A stretch of 35,291 nt of DNA. Origin: a virus. Positions within the stretch are counted from its first letter, which is position 1. Each line of letters begins with the position of its first letter. The DNA lies in IMG/VR virus record IMGVR_UViG_3300027733_000125, positions 1 to 35,291 of that record; one strand, given 5' to 3'. Shown piece after piece: positions 32,977 through 35,291 of this stretch. A program made the translations under genes and the position numbers. The notes under the pieces are model-generated. The model searched no databases. It worked only from the letters and a program-made list of their open reading frames with translations, and was not told the origin of the DNA.

Positions 32977-35042
32977 TATGAAATGCTCACGTAAGTTGCA
33001 CCCGATTGTAAAGTAATTCCGTACAATTGATAATTTTCAGAAACATAATCAGATAATGGTGCATCGGGTGCGAGTGCAACAGTACTGCCATTGGTGTATG
33101 ATACGTCACTTAATAATCCAGCACTTGCCCCTGTTTTAAATGTAGTTGGTTGAGGTGCTGAACTTCTTACTGCAAACCAAAACGCCCGTGGATTTGCATT
33201 TGAATTTGTAATTGATTGTGTTGCTAATGTTTTAACTTGATCACCTAATACAGTAACTCCAACTTCAACACTAGTATTATTAATTATGTCAGCTCTAGTT
33301 GGAACTAATAGTACACTGGCTGTCCATAACCAATAAGTTGGATATGTAAAACTAGCAGCTGCTGCAACATCAGACGAATTTGCAGGACCAAGCGTAACAT
33401 TATACGCAGTGCCTGTTACTGTAACAGGTCTAGATGCAGTAGATGTTAATGTCACATATCTAGCAGTAGATTTGTTACTGTGATTAATTGGAGCAGTAAA
33501 TGTCATAGTACCACTTGCAGTAGTTGACGATACTGTTCCGTTTGTACCGCTAATTAAAAATGTTCTGTTACCTGCTGATATAGCTGATGCAGTTGGTGTG
33601 TAAGTAGTTGAAGTATACGCATCAAGGAATGTTTTTCCAGTTAATGCAGTAATTGCAATTGAATGCGATACTGTATTCCAGTTAACTGAAAATGTTGTAG
33701 TTGTACTCCAACTAGCTGTTGTTGTACCGTTATAATAATTAAACGCAACTACTCCACTTGCTGTACCACCAGTTGCAGAAGTTGAAGTGGATCTAATGTA
33801 CGATGTAGAATTGTTAGTAGTAAAACTTTGATTCCAGTCTACGCCTCCAGCAGGTGTAACACTATACGCTCCTGCAGTATAATTTCCAAGTGTTGTAGAA
33901 ATTGATCCAGTTGATTGTGTAATTGTTGCAACACTATTAATATATTGAGTAGGTACGTCAGCTGGATTATCAACAGTAACAGTAAATCCAGTTGCAGGAA
34001 TATCCCAATTTAATGTTGAGCCTGCAGATGACACTGCACTTACGGTTGGTGTAAACGTTGCTAATGTTAATCGTAATGTACTACCTGAAAATTCTGCAAC
34101 CCTAACTGTGTTAGTGACATCATTTTCTTTATAACCGGTAAGTGTGCGATAATTGCCGTTAGTTGACCAAACTAATGATTCACTTGCAGCAATAGATAAC
34201 CCTATCGGTCCTTGTGGTCCAGTGTCACCTGTATCGCCTGTTAGTCCAGTATCACCTTTGATGCCTTGTGGTCCTTGTGTACCTTGAGGACCGGCGATAG
34301 TACCAACATCGGTCCATTGTGTTAAATCAATTGGGTTGTCAGTATTACACACCCACAAATGGCCTAACACCATGTACCCATCACCGATAATTGCAGTGGT
34401 TAACAATTCTAGTTCAGAGGTTGAGGGTTTTTCACCTTTAAGTTTAATAGTACCAGGATTTATGCCGCCAATAAGTGTTGCTGCTGGTAATGAAATGCCA
34501 CCATCGGCTGTACCTGTTATAGCTCCTTGACCAAGATAAATGGTGTTTGTTGAAAAATACCCAGTTAATGCATGTATTGATGCAAAACGAGCATCTGGAC
34601 TACCGAGGTTTATAGTTCCGTCAACATCTGGATATATGTCTGATGCAAGTAACCCGCCTACTGTATAGTCAATACTAATTGTTCCGTTAGCACTAAGAGT
34701 AATGCCGCTTCCAATTTTAACAGCACCTAGTTGAGTAGCAGTTGCTGCTGATGACGACGATACAGGATTCCATAAATTGTCATATCTAAGGTATAATCTA
34801 TGTTCAGCAGTGTTCCACCAAAATGTTCCACTACTTTCAGAAGTTGGAGGAGTATTACTTGATATTACTGATGCAGGATTACCAGAGGCACCAAGAGTGA
34901 TAGGGATACCTCCAGGAGTAACCCCGTCGGATAGTCTTAGATCGCCAATTTCTTCATTATAAAATATAGTTCCAATTACACCAACATACTCGTCGGCTTC
35001 AATGGTTGTAACACGTCCTGATTTAATCTTTTGAATAGTCAT
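32976..35042 (-). CDS. Collagen-like tail fibre (688 aa), first gene of the late unit
   Basis: A 688-aa fibre. The head (TIEADEYVGVIGTIFYNEEI, GDLRLSDGVTPGG) is a classic T4-like aquatic phage attachment domain. LGAVKIGSGITLSANG is near 105-120. Ten Gly-X-Y triplets (GPQGTQGPQGIKGDTGLTGD and on, 251-281) form a collagen-like rod. The rest is Ig-like beta structure with IPATGFTVTVDNPADVPTQY and a long Ser/Thr-rich region. The ATG at 35042-35040 has no Shine-Dalgarno; an AATAAATA octamer ends only 4 nt before it, so the predicted transcript start falls at or next to the A of the ATG, and this RNA could be leaderless. No better start codon is seen downstream within the conserved head. A collagen-like trimeric fibre is a safe call. 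Confidence 0.82.
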   Translation of the reverse strand: MTIQKIKSGRVTTIEADEYVGVIGTIFYNEEIGDLRLSDGVTPGGIPITLGASGNPASVISSNTPPTSESSGTFWWNTAEHRLYLRYDNLWNPVSSSSAATATQLGAVKIGSGITLSANGTISIDYTVGGLLASDIYPDVDGTINLGSPDARFASIHALTGYFSTNTIYLGQGAITGTADGGISLPAATLIGGINPGTIKLKGEKPSTSELELLTTAIIGDGYMVLGHLWVCNTDNPIDLTQWTDVGTIAGPQGTQGPQGIKGDTGLTGDTGDTGPQGPIGLSIAASESLVWSTNGNYRTLTGYKENDVTNTVRVAEFSGSTLRLTLATFTPTVSAVSSAGSTLNWDIPATGFTVTVDNPADVPTQYINSVATITQSTGSISTTLGNYTAGAYSVTPAGGVDWNQSFTTNNSTSYIRSTSTSATGGTASGVVAFNYYNGTTTASWSTTTTFSVNWNTVSHSIAITALTGKTFLDAYTSTTYTPTASAISAGNRTFLISGTNGTVSSTTASGTMTFTAPINHSNKSTARYVTLTSTASRPVTVTGTAYNVTLGPANSSDVAAAASFTYPTYWLWTASVLLVPTRADIINNTSVEVGVTVLGDQVKTLATQSITNSNANPRAFWFAVRSSAPQPTTFKTGASAGLLSDVSYTNGSTVALAPDAPLSDYVSENYQLYGITLQSGATYVSIS

Positions 35043-35059
35043 ACTGTATTTATTGTATG
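35040..35059 (-). promoter_or_regulatory. Late promoter octamer AATAAATA in a 5-bp stem-loop over the start codon
   Basis: Minus-strand AATAAATA (35054-35047) lies inside CATAC-N10-GTATG (35059-35055 and 35044-35040), where the 3' arm contains the ATG of the 688-aa gene. Read-through RNA from the bS21 gene would place the start codon in this small stem, while RNA started at the late promoter would not contain the 5' arm. The stem is short, so this is weaker than the 3239-3276 case. Confidence 0.45.
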
Positions 35060-35091
35060 CTAAACAAAAGATTAATCAGAAGTTTGTTTGA

Positions 35092-35291
35092 TTAGTACAT
35101 GCGTTTACGATTTGCAGATACTGGATTTGCTTCTTTTTGCAGTTTTTTACGATAGCGTGCTTTAGCTGCACCTGCTTCTCGTTTACGTTTCGTAGTTGGT
35201 TTTTCGTAAAACTCTTTTTTACGTAACGTTTCTAATTTTCCAGAGTCTTCAACTTTGCGCTTAAATCGTCTTAACGATTGTGTAATGTTTT
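35092..35291 (-). CDS. rpsU: Phage-encoded ribosomal protein bS21 (partial, 5' end off window)
   Basis: The last 65 codons of a bS21 gene, read from the window edge to a TAA at 35094-35092. The residues LRRFKRKVEDSGKLETLRKK, then EFYEKPTTKRKRE and a basic C-terminal helix ending NRKRMY, match bacterial S21 (E. coli has LRRFKR, EFYEKPTTERKR and RTRLY in the same order). About ten N-terminal residues lie outside the window, judging by E. coli S21. bS21 binds the 30S subunit near the anti-Shine-Dalgarno and helps initiation. Many aquatic phages carry it, probably to remodel host ribosomes for phage mRNA. It is followed by a 49-nt gap with a late octamer and then the fibre genes. No clear terminator separates them, so read-through is likely. 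Confidence 0.95.
   Translation of the reverse strand, partial: NITQSLRRFKRKVEDSGKLETLRKKEFYEKPTTKRKREAGAAKARYRKKLQKEANPVSANRKRMY

Noticed and set aside
35043-35091. Terminator after the bS21 gene
   Set aside because: Only a 7-bp A/T stem (AAACAAA with TTTGTTT) is found, with no GC pairs to speak of and no T run, so it is not convincing.
1-35291. tRNA genes, insertion sequences and integrase or attachment sites
   Set aside because: I saw no cloverleaf-like sequence, transposase motif, terminal inverted repeat with target duplication, or integrase gene in the window.

Overview
The window is a late, structural-gene region of an AT-rich tailed phage, most likely an uncultured aquatic myophage with T4-type late transcription. 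Evidence: all 31 recognisable genes (29 complete, 2 cut by the window edges) lie on the minus strand. They are packed with TAATG or ATGA overlaps or very short gaps. Nearly all encode tail-fibre or receptor-binding proteins built from modules familiar in marine and freshwater T4-like phages. Octamers of the form NATAAATA, the T4-type late promoter, sit in six of the seven gaps over 20 nt between the genes of the fibre cluster. The host cannot be named from the sequence; the low GC and the carried ribosomal protein bS21 would fit a phage of AT-rich planktonic bacteria, but that is inference.

Layout in the direction of transcription (right to left). The right edge holds the 3' end of a phage bS21 gene (35092-35291). 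Unit 1 (35042-26577) has seven genes: a collagen-like fibre, a short connector, a 903-aa repeat fibre, then a three-gene cassette (GGTG-type fibre, 129-aa protein, Fn3+LamG protein) with a small intervening fibre gene set. Unit 2 (26534-17278) begins with a second copy of that cassette (GGTG fibre, 129-aa protein, Fn3+DUF1566-like protein), then a small conserved protein, a cupin, a double DUF1566 lectin-like protein, a 764-aa Fn3/tail-repeat protein and another DUF1566 protein. Unit 3 (17228-10378) has a GGTG fibre, a short fibre, a 1567-aa protein with seven LamG domains and a tail assembly chaperone. Unit 4 (10345-7758) has a short GGTG fibre and a 748-aa fibre with a YadA-like head. Unit 5 (7733-3274) has a small structural protein, a stand-alone S74 chaperone/protease, a DUF4376-like protein, a tail protein ending in a Hint (intein-like) domain, and three small glycosyltransferase-like genes. 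Unit 6 (3235-144) has a short baseplate-connector-like protein and a 910-aa fibre, closed by a strong intrinsic terminator (112-138). Beyond it a sigma70-type promoter drives a new gene that runs off the left edge.

How it fits together: this is a receptor-binding arsenal, many alternative or stacked fibre tips with carbohydrate-binding folds (LamG, Fn3, C-type-lectin-like DUF1566, YadA head), folded with help from a tail assembly chaperone and an S74 intramolecular chaperone. It has evolved by cassette duplication and recombination between near-identical blocks. The glycosyltransferases and the Hint domain suggest post-translational modification of the fibres or of the host surface.

The points most worth a second look are an 11-bp perfect hairpin that would hide a ribosome binding site in read-through RNA while carrying the late promoter in its loop, the Hint domain fused to a tail protein with a two-residue tail, the phage bS21 beside a fibre gene without a visible Shine-Dalgarno, and the duplicated fibre cassettes.
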